Source: Nilaparvata lugens (lineage: Eukaryota; Arthropoda; Insecta; Hemiptera; Delphacidae). Taken from it: a stretch of 64,000 bases of DNA. Location of the stretch: the NCBI RefSeq assembly GCF_014356525.2, contig NC_052505.1, positions 53,682,379 through 53,746,378 on the forward strand, read 5' to 3'. Within the stretch, counting starts at the first letter, position 1. The number at the start of each line of letters is the position of its first letter. The notes below the pieces were generated by a model, which was not told the origin of the DNA, searched no databases, and saw nothing but the letters and a program-made list of their open reading frames with translations. Positions 34,649 through 46,098 of this stretch are shown one piece after another. Position numbers and translations under genes: made by a program.

Positions 34649-34886
34649 TCTATACTATAATAATGGAAAGAACTGGCTTATACACGTAAAGGGATAAGAA
34701 AATCATGTTTGACGCATCATCACGTCTGAACTGATGGACTGAATGACTTGGAATTTTGCATAAAGATTCTTTATCAACCTAGAATGGTTATAGGCCTTTT
34801 TTCAATTTTCCAATATTTTATTAGGTCAAGTTTTCAGTTTGTAAAGTTTTAAAATAGACCCTTGCGGAGCACGGGTTACCTGCTAG
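34649..34886 (+). mobile_element. Mini-Helitron, family D, copy 3 (complete, 238 bp)
   Basis: Textbook ends: host A, then TCTATACTATAATAATGG at the 5' end. At the 3' end is a hairpin (ACCC/GGGT plus TGC/GCA with a GGA loop, 34858-34876), six bases, CTAG and a host T. Insertion between A and T without target duplication is the Helitron signature. It has no coding sequence and depends on Rep/helicase supplied elsewhere. Confidence 0.85.
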
Positions 34887-34904
34887 TATACATAATTATA
34901 AAAT

Positions 34905-34960
34905 CAGCTCGTGTGAAATGGAATGCACGTGTTCGTGGCACATAAGTCTGTACGCACAAT
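34905..34960 (+). mobile_element. Palindromic MITE, family F, right half
   Basis: Contains ATGCACGTGTTCGTGGCACA and GTCTGTACGCAC, matching the right arm of 56419-56581 and, in reverse complement, the left half at 32365. Confidence 0.45.
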
Positions 34961-35105
34961 TATATTTCTGTTAAATCGGGTCATTTATCGGTTAATTTTC
35001 TGTTATATTCTGTTAAATCGGGTCACCAATGAAAGATAAATTATAATGGAAACGTTGCAGTCTCCTGTTTTTTTGACAAATCTGTTAGGAGTAATGGAGT
35101 GATAT

Positions 35106-35195
35106 GTGAAATTCACTTAGAACTGTCAGCATCGTCCAAGTTGGAAGCATTGATCCTATTCATGAGAAATGCTGACAGTAGAAAGTGGATTTCAC
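35106..35195. mobile_element. Foldback MITE, family J (best copy)
   Basis: Two 27-base arms (35106-35132 and 35169-35195) are inverted copies with about 23 of 27 pairs, around a 36-base centre with GCATTGATCC. Each arm carries the CTGTCAGCAT/ATGCTGACAG core. TAT on both outer sides may be a target duplication. A stem-loop transcript is possible, but the dispersal points to a MITE. Confidence 0.65.
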
Positions 35196-35208
35196 TATAC
35201 AGGTCATG

Positions 35209-36277
35209 TAAAGAGGTGAGTAGCACGTTGCACCGATGTGGTTCAAACAATATTGGAAATTACAAATAATAATTTGCTTGTTTCTTGTAATGAGTTCATG
35301 TTATGATAGAATTCACTTCATCCTCCCCCACTGAGTAAGCTGATGCAAGTAACTCAGGGTTTAAGCTAGTAATTAGTAAGAGCTTTTCTGAAAAAATTGT
35401 TCACGTTCCATAAAGTATTCACACTTTCATGTCCAGTGAAAACAGTATGAAAGCAATAAAAACAATTTTAGTGAATGATCAAAGCAAAGATGTTCAAACT
35501 CAACAGAATCTTCTATCACTTCACTCAATTCTGTGGTCTGGATGACAGAAATTGTAGTTAGGGAATTTAATTGAGCATACAAATTTACAATTTGATATTT
35601 GAAATTTGTTTGCATAACCGACATCGGACTGGATCTAAATTCCCAAGATTAGAACTGACTCCGATGGAAGGATATTTTGCTATTCATTAGTTGTAGGAAT
35701 TCAAGCTTGAGTTTCCAGCATCGATCAGAATGAGACGACTTCAAGTTAAGAAGTAATAGAATTTTTCTATATTCTCTTTCGTTAGGAATGTTGAGAATTT
35801 ATATTGTAGTACAATCTCCTGAGACATGTTCAGTGTACATCAGAAGCCCGTTTGGATCGATTCATGGAGCTCTTGAAAAATCATTTCATATCATCTTGGG
35901 CTAAGATTCTCTAGCGCACATGCACAAGATGTAACTCGGCTAGTCAAGCCACAATATGAATATGAGTAGAGTATTCTGACTTCTGCAACTTAATATTTTA
36001 TCCAAAAACTTGAAAGTAAATAATCAAGTTATCATTATACTTAATTAGCTAGCCCTGCGAACTTCGTACCGCCAAAAAGTCAATGTATCTAATGTCATAC
36101 TTGAATTTATTTGGTGAATCATGGATTTAATCTGACAATCAATATTTTCATTTGCATCTCAATACAGACTTCCTATGTGCTCAGTCATGCAGCATTTATT
36201 ATTCCGAAACACATATTCTCCTCATCAATTGGTAGTCATATTATCTATCACTAAAGTGTTGAATTAAACAAAAATTA
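35209..36277. other. No gene recognised
   Basis: AT-rich. Near 36046-36075 the words CTAGCCCTGCGAACTTCG resemble the hairpin end of a small Helitron on the minus strand, but the base beyond CTAG is not T, so it is not annotated as one. Confidence 0.4.
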
Positions 36278-36598
36278 ATATTCATTTTTGACCGAGCGAA
36301 GTGAGGTCTAAGATTCAAGTCGACGGTTTGGCATTTCTCTTAATGTTTGAATGTTTATATGTTGCGCATTTACGGTGGAACGCGGTAATAGATTTTCATG
36401 AAATTTGACAGGTATGTTCCTTTTTTAATTGAGCGTAATAGTATATTTCGCACCTAGGGCCAAAAATGAGACTTTTTCGGCTCGAAATCGGTTTTCAAGT
36501 CCGAGGCCGTAGGCCGAGGACTAGAAAAGATTGAGAGCTGGAAAAACATTTTTGCCTGTGGTGCGAACGCTATTTTTCGCCACACAGAAAAATTAACA

Positions 36599-36616
36599 AT
36601 ATATATATATATATAT
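36599..36616. repeat. Short (TA)n run in unit 1
   Basis: 18 bases here against about 66 at the same place in unit 2. Confidence 0.9.
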
Positions 36617-37328
36617 GAGAATAATTGTTTATTAAGCACTTCCGAAAGCAAAAGTGGGAGGTCATAGCTCTAGCAAACCTGAGGTAATCTGAATATCAGG
36701 ATATTGTCTAAGTATTTTAATTTTTTAACATTTTTTTTCAATTATGTGGGAGGTTGAGTTTATTACTTTTTTACTCTTTCAAATGACAATAAGATGATAT
36801 TATTATGAATGTTTTGATTCTTGAATAATGAACACAAAATGAAAAGTTTTTTGATCAGTTGTTTTAGCGCACTTGAAATTTGGACAATCTGGATGTCAAC
36901 AATGCTTGTTATTGTCGACTGTGGAAGTTGAGGTTGGAAGTCCTATCCTACTCTGAAAATCGAATCTGAATAGTTTATAATATCTTATTTGTATTCGATT
37001 CATCCAAATAAAATAATAGTATCTTATTGCAGAATATTTTATTCAATTCTAGAAGCATGAACTAATTCTGTTCCATGAACCATTTTGTAAACACGTTCAC
37101 ATCAAATCAGAATCAGCTGACTTCAAGGTTATTTTACAGCCCTAGGGCCGTAAAACTTTCACTAGCCTGGCCAGAAAACAATAATTTTCGACCTCCATAT
37201 GATGCACGAAAACCAGCTCATTACATCCATGTGGGGGCGAAAACGTAAATACAAGGTTTTTGGAAATTTTGCATTTCAAGGATAATATAAAAGGAAAAAG
37301 GAGCCTCCTTCATACGCCAATATTAGAG

Positions 37329-37525
37329 TAAAAATCTGGTGTGGCGCACTTACACAACTATCCTTGCCGCTATGAGAATTGATCACCTGACGCTAGTGTT
37401 CACGCGCATCTCAAGTCTACTTAGAAACAAAGATCTGAGTCAGCTTGTGACAGGACAATAACGCTGGAGACATAGTATGAGGTCTGCTATCTCTTCATAG
37501 TGAATCATTCAATAGAATATACAGT
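37329..37525 (+). mobile_element. Family A, 5' fragment, in unit 1
   Basis: Opens AAAATCTGGTGTGGCGCACT and matches 45194-45385 through GACAGGACAATAACGCTGGA. The remainder of the A element is missing. Confidence 0.55.
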
Positions 37526-37984
37526 TGCAGTATTCATGGAACATCTGGAAGAATAGGTGCAGAAAGTGATCAGATGATAGCAAAAGAAATTCAAAATCGA
37601 TCTTTTCAAACATTATGGTAGTTTAATGTAATGTTCATTGTGAAGTGATAGAAATGCGACCAATTTTTTCAGCTTCTGTTGTATTGGTTCCTCTGTTGAT
37701 TCATGTTTGTACGCAACCATGGCCTTGAGAGAGCCAGTTGCACTGTCTGTTAATTCATAATCTGGACTAAATACCACGAGAACCAATCAGAGAAGCCTTC
37801 TATAAAAACCCTGCTCTGATTAATTCTCATGAAATTTAATCCCGATTGAAATTGAACAGGCTTTTGTGCTAATGGGCCTGATATTTTCGTGTTTCAAAAT
37901 CAGCTAAAAACTAAATCGATAAAACAAGATATTCCATCAGCGGCTCCTATTTCCTTCCATGATGTCATTACATTACACAGACAA

Positions 37985-38793
37985 ATCTATTGATAATAGA
38001 TCACAAGTAAAGAATAAAGTTGTCAATTCAGATAGAAATTAAATTGAGTTACATGTTAGTTTACATCCAAATTTTCTTCCCTAATCTTTCCGTTCAAGCT
38101 AAGATCAAATAAATAAATCATATAATGTTAGTTAATAAACAAAGTTATTGAATAAACTCTGTTCAGATTTATGCCAATTCACATTAAATTGATCTCACTT
38201 TAATATTTATGATAGTAAAGTTTAGGACATGAGAAATCCGCCACAATAAATGTTATACCAACTATTAGGAATGAACTCTTATGTATGAATGGACTTCCAT
38301 GTAAGAAAGAATCAGTGGATTGGCTGCTTTTACACTTTTGGATGAGTGAAAGGAAAAGTAGGCGACAGGCTATGCCAAAAATTCTAGAATAAGCAAGAGA
38401 TCCATGTATACCAGAGTAATCAAATTCTGAATCAACTCAATTTGGAATTTATTCTTCAATTGCATCAAGCAAAAACAAAAATAACATGATCACTGCTAAT
38501 TTGATAACTGTCAACGGGAAATATTAATTACCAATGAATAAAGTCGAGGTCGACTCTTAAGCCCCGTTCAATATTCTACAATATTCGCTGCAATTGGACT
38601 ACTCTTCTACAGAGCACTTCCAACACATTAATTAATTATTCGAATGCTTTCTTTTACTCTATCATTTTCATGCCAAGTTGTGGCGTAATCTGAAAAACGA
38701 TTGTAACAATTTTGGTAGGATTTAGATTATAAATGTTTCACAAAAATAATTTTATCTTCAAATTCCCGTAGCAAAGCACGGGTGCCCTGCTAG
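37985..38793 (+). mobile_element. Helitron-like element, family C, copy 2
   Basis: The 3' end shows a hairpin with stem CCCGT/ACGGG (38765-38782), seven bases and CTAG (38790-38793) followed by host T. The body is the reverse complement of 3470-4255. The 5' TC terminus was not fixed; similarity to C1 begins near 37990. Confidence 0.65.
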
Positions 38794-39448
38794 TTTTATA
38801 TATAAATATAGAGATATAAGAGTTATTATCGCTTGAATCTAGCAATTCATATCCATGAATTTCTAAAATATACTGCATGTCGTGTTCAAATACATAGAAA
38901 AAGTGTAAAATATACTCTTGACATTCTGTCAAATGTTTCCCATTCAATACACAATTCACAAACAAAAAAATTAATTTCATTTCCATGGGAAAATAAGCAA
39001 CCACAAAGAAAGAATCTGAGCGCGGATGCGAATTTTTATAGTATTGTATAAAAAAATATTTGTTATGTCCAATAACATATCAAAGGTAAGAAATTTCCTT
39101 TGAAAAAAACTGGAACTTGGAGAACATATTGATATTCATTTTTGACCGAGCGAAGTGAGGTCTAAGATTCAAGTCGACGGTTTGGCATTTCTCTTAATGT
39201 TTGAATGTTTATATGTTGCGCATTTACGGTGGAACGCGGTAATAGATTTTCATGAAATTTGACAGGTATGTTCCTTTTTTAATTGAGCGTAATAGTATAT
39301 TTCGCACCTAGGGCCGAAAATGAGACTTTTCCGGCTCGAAATCGGTTTTCAAGTCCGAGGCCGTAGGCCGAGGACTAGAAAAGATTGAGAGCTGGAAAAA
39401 CATTTTTGCCTGTGGTGCAAACGCCATTTTTCGCCACACAGAAAAATT

Positions 39449-39452
<4 letters not shown>

Positions 39453-39518
<66 letters not shown>
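39453..39518. repeat. Expanded (TA)n run in unit 2
   Basis: About 66 bases of pure AT alternation. The tyrosine/isoleucine frames over it are artefacts. Confidence 0.95.
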
Positions 39519-39522
<4 letters not shown>

Positions 39523-40229
39523 ATAATTGTTTATTAAGCACTTCCGAAAGCAAAAGTGGGAGGTCATAGCTCTAGCAAACCTGAGGTAATCTGAATATCA
39601 GGATATTGTCTAAGTATTTTAATTTTTTAACATTTTTTTCAATTATGTGGGAGGTTGAGTTTATTACTTTTTTACTCTTTCAAATGACAATAAGATGATA
39701 TTATTATGAATGTTTTGATTCTTGAATAATGAACACAAAATGAAAAGTTTTTTGATCAGCTGTTTTAGCGCACTTGAAATTTGGACAATCTGGATGTCAA
39801 CAATGCTTGTTATTGTCGACTGTGGAAGTTGAGGTTAGAAGTCCTATCCTACTCTGAAAATCGAATCTGAATAGTTTATAATATCTTATTTGTATTTAAT
39901 TCATCCAAATAAAATAATAGTATCTTATTGCAGAATATTTTATTCAATTCTAGAAGCATGAACTAATTCTGTTCCATGAACCATTTTGTAAACACGTTCA
40001 CATCAAATCAGAATCAGCTGACTTCAAGGTTATTTTACAGCCCTAGGGCCGTAAAACTTTCACTAGCCTGGCCAGAAAACAATAATTTTCGACCTCCATA
40101 TGATGCACGAAAACCAGCTCAATACATCCAAGTGGGGGCGAAAACGTATATACAAGGTTTTTGGAAATTTTGCATTTCAAGGATAATATAAAAGGAAAAA
40201 GGAGCCTCCTTCATACGCCAATATAAGAG

Positions 40230-40426
40230 TAAAAATCTGGTGTGGCGCACTTACACAACTATCCTTGCCGTTATGAGAATTGATCACCTGACGCTAGTGT
40301 TCACACGCATCTCAAGTCTACTTAGAAACAAAGATCTGAGTCAGCTTGTGACAGGACAATAACGCTGGAGACATAGTATGAGGTCTGCTATCTCTTCATA
40401 GTGAATCATTCAATAGAATATACAGT
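40230..40426 (+). mobile_element. Family A, 5' fragment, in unit 2
   Basis: Second copy of 37329-37525, carried by the tandem duplication rather than by an independent insertion. Confidence 0.55.
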
Positions 40427-40884
40427 TACAGTATTCATGGAACATCGGGAAGAATAGGTACAGAAAGTGATCAGATGATAGCAAAAGAAATTCAAAATCG
40501 ATCTTTTCAAACATTATGGTAGTTTAATGTAATGTTCATTGTGAAGTGATAGAAATGCGACCAATTTTTTCAGCTTCTGTTGTATTGGTTCCTCTGTTGA
40601 TCCATGTTTGTACGCAACCATGGCCTTGAGAGAGCCAGTTGCACTGTCTGTTAATTCATAATCTGGACTAAATACCACGAGAACCAATCAGAGAAGCCTT
40701 CTATAAAAACCCTGCTCTGATTAATTCTCATGAAATTTAATCCCGATTGAAATTGAACAGGCTTTTGTGCTAATGGGCCTGATATTTTCGTGTTTCAAAA
40801 TCAGCTAAAGACTAAATCGATAAAACAAGATATTCCATCAGCGGCTCCTATTTCCTTCCATGATGTCATTACATTACACAGACA

Positions 40885-41690
40885 AATCTATTGATAATAG
40901 ATCACAAGTGAAGAATAAAGTTGTCAATTAAGATAGAAATTGAATTGAGTTACATGTTAGCTTACATCCAACTTTTCTTCCCTAATTTTTCCGTTCAAGC
41001 TAAGATCAAATAAATAAATCATATAATGTTAGCTAATAAACAAAGTTATTGAATAAACTCTGTTCAGATTTATGCCAATTCACATTAAATTGATCTCACT
41101 TTAATATTTATGATAGTAAAGTTTAGGACATGAGAAATCCGCCACAATAAATGTTATACCAACTATTAGGAATGAACTCTTATGTGTGAATGGACTTCCA
41201 TGTAAGAAAGAATCAGTGGATTGGCTGCTTTTAAACTTTTGGATGAGTGAAAGGAAAAGTAGGCGACAGGCTATGCCAAAAGTTCTAGAATAAGCAAGAG
41301 ATCCATGTATACCAGAGTAATCAAATTCTGAATCAACTCAATTTGGAATTTATTCTTCAATTGCATCAAGCAAAAACAAAAATAACATGATCACTGCTAA
41401 TTTGATAACTGTCAACGGGAAATATTAATTACCAATGAATAAAGTCGAGGTCGACTCTTAAGCCCCGTTCGATATTCTACAATATTCGCTGCAATTGGAC
41501 TACTCTCCTACAGAGCACTTCCAACACATTAATTAATTATTCGAATGCTTTCACTCTATCATTTTCATGCCAAGTTGTGGCGTAATCTCAAAAACGATTG
41601 TAACAATTTTGGTAGAATTTAGATTATAAATGTTTCACAAAAATAATTTTATCTTCAAATTCCCGTAGCAAAGCACGGTTGCCCTGCTAG
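40885..41690 (+). mobile_element. Helitron-like element, family C, copy 3
   Basis: Duplicate of copy 2. Its terminal hairpin has lost one pair (ACGGT in place of ACGGG), but CTAG plus host T is kept. Confidence 0.6.
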
Positions 41691-42339
41691 TTTTATATAT
41701 AAATATAGAGATATAAGAGTTATTATCACTTGAATCTAGCTATTCATATCCATGAATTTCTAAAATATACTCTTGACATTCTGTCAAATGTTTCCCATTC
41801 AATACACAATTCACAAACAAAAAAATTAATTTCATTTCCATGGGAAAATAAGCAACCACAAAGAAAGAATCTGAGCGCGGATGCGAATTTTTATAGTATT
41901 GTATAAAAAAATATTTGTTATGTCCAATAACATATCAAAGGTAAGAAATTTTCCTTTGAAAAAAACTGGAACTTGGAGAACATATTGATATGCATGTTTG
42001 ATTCTTGTAACGGTTTTCAACAAAGTAGGAGTCAAGAAGGAAAATTCTTGATCACTACAAATCACGCTAGTGATGAAATACTACTGAATAATCATCTAAA
42101 TATCGCATTTCTAGCAAGCATATAATGGAGATTCGCCAGCATTTAGTGATAAATGGTTCTGGAAATGCTTCCATCAAATTTTTTTTTAATAATATGATAT
42201 ATGAAATATTCATGTGATTTGTTATAAATATATTATATATATTTTATTATTCATATTTATATAAATTGAGTATGTTCTTTCTACTTCGTTTTATAATAAT
42301 TTTAATGATGATTATATAATTATGTATCATCAAAAACCT

Positions 42340-42478
42340 TAACCTATGTTTTAGACATCGGCCTACTTCTATCAAAATTCGGATAGGGAACTATTTTCAA
42401 CTAGGCCTGTTGATCCTTTTTCAATCATGTATTCAATTAATGTTATATTGAAAGTGAATAAATAAATAAATTAATATT
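42340..42478 (+). mobile_element. Retroposon 3' end with (AAAT)n tail
   Basis: A 3' UTR-like stretch ending AGTGAATAAATAAATAAATT. Tail type and position suggest a truncated LINE or SINE copy. Family unknown. Confidence 0.4.
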
Positions 42479-45193
42479 CAGTATTTTTCCTGGTGCTAAT
42501 GACGAAAAAATCAAGTGAAGTCATTATTCGTTCCAATTATGCACCTTCAGTTCTTGTAATGTTCTAAAAATCCACCCTCAACATTACTATCTGAGTGACT
42601 GAGTTTGCCTGTATCTAATAACATAATTACGGACAGAATAGGCCATGTACTTCTGAAACCAAGTCCATACCACTCCTAAATGCGAGGTCCTGGGTCCATT
42701 CTTATTCCAAACGAAGCTTGTTGCTTGTGGAACTATTTGTGCTGCTAGCCTTTCCTCTTGAAACAGCCCCCTTCCCCAACCATAACCCTTGGCAAATAAC
42801 AAGCCCAGACTCAACAGTTACAGTAAACATTTGTTTAGCTGGTGCACAACCCTGCAAACAAATTGCAACTACAATCAGCTCATGAGCAACTTGTAACCTA
42901 AGTATCTCAACCTGGGTAAATGGAAAAATTTTCCTTGAGGCATTATTGGCCGTATTAATAATTTTGATCCCCGAGATCAAACTTGGCTTTCATCGACTCC
43001 GGTTGTCTATCAACAAATAACGTAAATATTCAGATATTCAGTTTAGGTACGATACTTGGCTAAATACATGGAGTTGACCATAATTATTACAACCTGTGGA
43101 TTCTCAACAATTGTATCTCCATGATGAAGTCATTAAAAAAAATCTTCCAAAATCTCAAGTAATAAATAAATTGTTCGAATAACTGAGACAAAAGTAGACT
43201 GCAGTCATATATTGCAACTCTTTTGAGATTTTCAATTTCAGAATCAATAGAACTGAATTTAACTAACTGGATTGTGTACTTTACTGATTGTGTATTATAA
43301 TGTGGATTGTGATGATTATTATTTGTTTATCACAAGAGTGTGGGAAAGTCACAGGATTCCAAACCAAAAACAGCTCCCTCAGTTTCCGCTGATGAAATTC
43401 TTTACTCGGATTTAGATTTTTTTATCTCTAGAGCCAAGCGAAGGATTGGAGATTGATAGATTGAAATCTTCTTTTATACAGAACAGAACAATAATTTGAA
43501 AAACGAATTGTTTAAATCTTGCACATGAATGATATTCTCATCACTCACCTTTACCTGTTTAAGAATCAGTGGAAGAGAACAGACGTTCTTGAACAATATT
43601 CGTTTTCCAATTTTAGTTTGAACAGCCTCTTTTTCTGCACACGTTAGACACGATAATATGACAGATCACTTCACACTAAATTATCAATAACCTCAATTTT
43701 GTTACAGGTGTATGATTTGAAATATCATATACTTTCAAAGGTTTAGAAATAAAATTCTCTTATTCTGTTATGAATTTGAGAAGTAATGTGGTATATTTGC
43801 AGAACAAGCCATCCATATGCATTCAGTGACCTGTGAAATTAAAACTCATTAAATGAAATTTTCCCTTCATAGAAAATACATTATAGAGCAAGGATAACTG
43901 AGAAGTTGTATATTCCAATCAAAAATAGATTATAATTCATAAAGAAAACAGATTATTTCAAAGAATTTGAGGAAATTGAAATTTTAAATCCGAGGATATC
44001 ATACATTAGAAATGAGTTTAAAAAGAACCACTGCATCATGGATAACAATGAAAGCTTACATAGGCTGTACTGTCGGCTTATTGTAGGACATTAATAGATA
44101 GGTACTAGATAGGCTCCGAGCAAAATCTGTTGATGTTAGGCTTTTGGATTACCGATTCTTGGCTGTTTATATTTTATTCGCTGCTCTATTTCAGATGAAA
44201 TTATTTTCATGTCATTAGAATTTGTAATTTTCCAGTGGTTAATAATTGATTTTTTTATCCTATGTTAGAAGCCTCTCGTTGATGACAAAACATACATGAC
44301 GAACATGTATGTTTCTATTATGTTCTACCGTTAGTTACGGTTAGTAAGCTATCCCTTATCAAAAGCTATTATAGTAGGATACTAGGGCACTGAAGTCGGT
44401 GCTTTCAACCCCGGGGGCTGTACTATTTACTGATCTCTCAGATCATACGCGTGTAACGGAGGACTGATGATTATTGGCCAGAATGTTCAACGTTTCAAGT
44501 TCAAACCATGGAATAACTTATTTTGATAAATACTGAGACATTTTAAAACTATTGAGACCATGAAATAAAATAAATCGAAGTAATAGAAGATATTATTATT
44601 GTCAAAGGCTAGGGAGAGTATCAAATGTACTGTTACCTGATAGCAATGAAGATTATACTTATCAACAGCTGAGACTGAGATAAGAGCACTGTTCTATACA
44701 GCAAATTTTAGGAGAATTATTTATTGAAAATTATAATTTATTGCAAATAATTTGTAAATAATTGTTTATAGTCAACCATCAAATTTAGAGGTTACAACTT
44801 TGTTTATGATAGTGAACAGCTGTTTTGAATGCAGTCAAGAAATTAGTCAAAATGAATTATTTGTACTGCTGAACTTACGTTTCAAAACGATGATATAATA
44901 ACTTCTAAAAACCAATAATTATTGAAATAAGGATAAGAGTTTCAAAATAAAAATATATTTATTATTTTTAAAATCATTTATCAATGGAATATTATAAAAG
45001 CGAGCATGATCATGGTACAAGCATTATCACTGATAAGAATTAAAATATGCATTTTTTTCATTCATTAGTGTAATAAGAATCTCTTGTATGAAATATTAAT
45101 GATATAATAATTATTATAGAATCAACCGCATGGACTGATGTAAAAATCTCTGTAACTCGTTCAGGCCAATCATATAGGTCAGAAAAATGACAC
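42479..45193. other. No gene or repeat recognised
   Basis: AT-rich sequence. Frames at 42587-42980 (minus) overlap each other and show no domain. Confidence 0.45.
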
Positions 45194-45870
45194 CAAAAAT
45201 CTGGTGTGGCGCACTCACACAACTTTCCTTGCCGTTATGAAAATTTACACCTTACGCTAGTGTACACGCGCATCTCAAGTCTACTATTCAAAGATCTAAG
45301 CCAGCTGGTGACAGGACAATAACGCTGGAGACACACGAAGTCTGCTATGTCTCCATAGTGAATGCTCTAATAGAATCAACGGTTGCCAACAGTTTGCAAT
45401 TGAAATAATAGCATTTTCTCTAATTTCGAGCTCATTTTAAATTTCAGGTGAAAAAGTTATTGAACATAAATTGTAGTGATTTTCATGCTCAATCTTCTCC
45501 ACTTGAATTTTTTGTTTAAATTGTACCTGAAGCCTGATAATTGAGAATATAAAATCAAACTTTGCATAGATGGGGCGGAGCTCCTGAAATTTTTACAGAT
45601 ATGGGACTTGTGACAGTTGATAGAGCTTATCAATAACTATTCTAGGTAAAAGTTTGATCTGAATCATTCTCGAGAAAATCGCGAAAAACCCTTTTTTGAC
45701 AACATTTTCGCCATTTTAGCCGCCATCTTGAATTGCATTTGATCGAAATTGTTCGTGTCGAATCCTTATAGTGTAAGGACCTTAAGTTCCAAATTTCAAG
45801 TCATTCCGTCTAATGGGAGATGATATATCGTGTACACAGACGCACATACACTCATAAACACACACACACA

Positions 45871-45935
<65 letters not shown>

Positions 45936-46070
45936 GACCAATACCAAAAAAAAACTTTTTTGGACTCAGGGGACCTTGAAACGTATAGAAATTTGGAAAT
46001 TTGGGTACCTTATTTTTTTTTGAAAGCAATACTTTCCTTACCTATGGTAATAGGGCAAGGAAAGTAAAAA
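45194..46070 (+). mobile_element. Family A, copy 5
   Basis: Opens AAAAATCTGGTGTGGCGCAC and closes GGGCAAGGAAAGTAAAAA. It carries the AC run and the GGACTCAGGGGACCTTGAAA block. The first ~190 bases match the fragments at 37329 and 40230, showing that those are A-family too. Confidence 0.65.
45857..45932. repeat. (AC)n microsatellite inside A5
   Basis: A ~75-base AC run with one CCAC interruption, at the position shared by the other A copies. Confidence 0.95.
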
Positions 46071-46098
46071 GAGATGATATTCAAACATGATATTCTAT

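Larger units (their letters stand above)
36278..39131 (+). repeat. Tandem duplication, unit 1 (2854 bp)
   Basis: Runs from ATATTCATTTTTGACCGAGC to GGAGAACATATTG and is followed immediately by a second copy. The unit is itself composite: an opening segment with a short TA run, the 5' part of an A-family element (37329-37525) and a Helitron-like C copy (37985-38793). Units agree at about 98-99% by eye. No host gene lies in it. Confidence 0.9.
39132..41991 (+). repeat. Tandem duplication, unit 2 (2860 bp)
   Basis: Head-to-tail copy of 36278-39131. The main length changes account for each other: the TA run is ~48 bases longer and a 42-base stretch (38875-38916 of unit 1) is absent. It ends at GAACATATTGATAT, after which GCATGTTTG mimics the start of a further unit. 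Confidence 0.9.

Noticed and set aside
36046..36075. Another Helitron 3' end (CTAGCCCTGCGAACTTCG, minus strand)
   Set aside because: The hairpin is plausible, but the base after CTAG is C rather than T and no matching TC end was found.
39308..39567. Tyr/Ile-repeat frames
   Set aside because: They read through the TA run in the second tandem unit; the flanking codons match the non-coding first unit.
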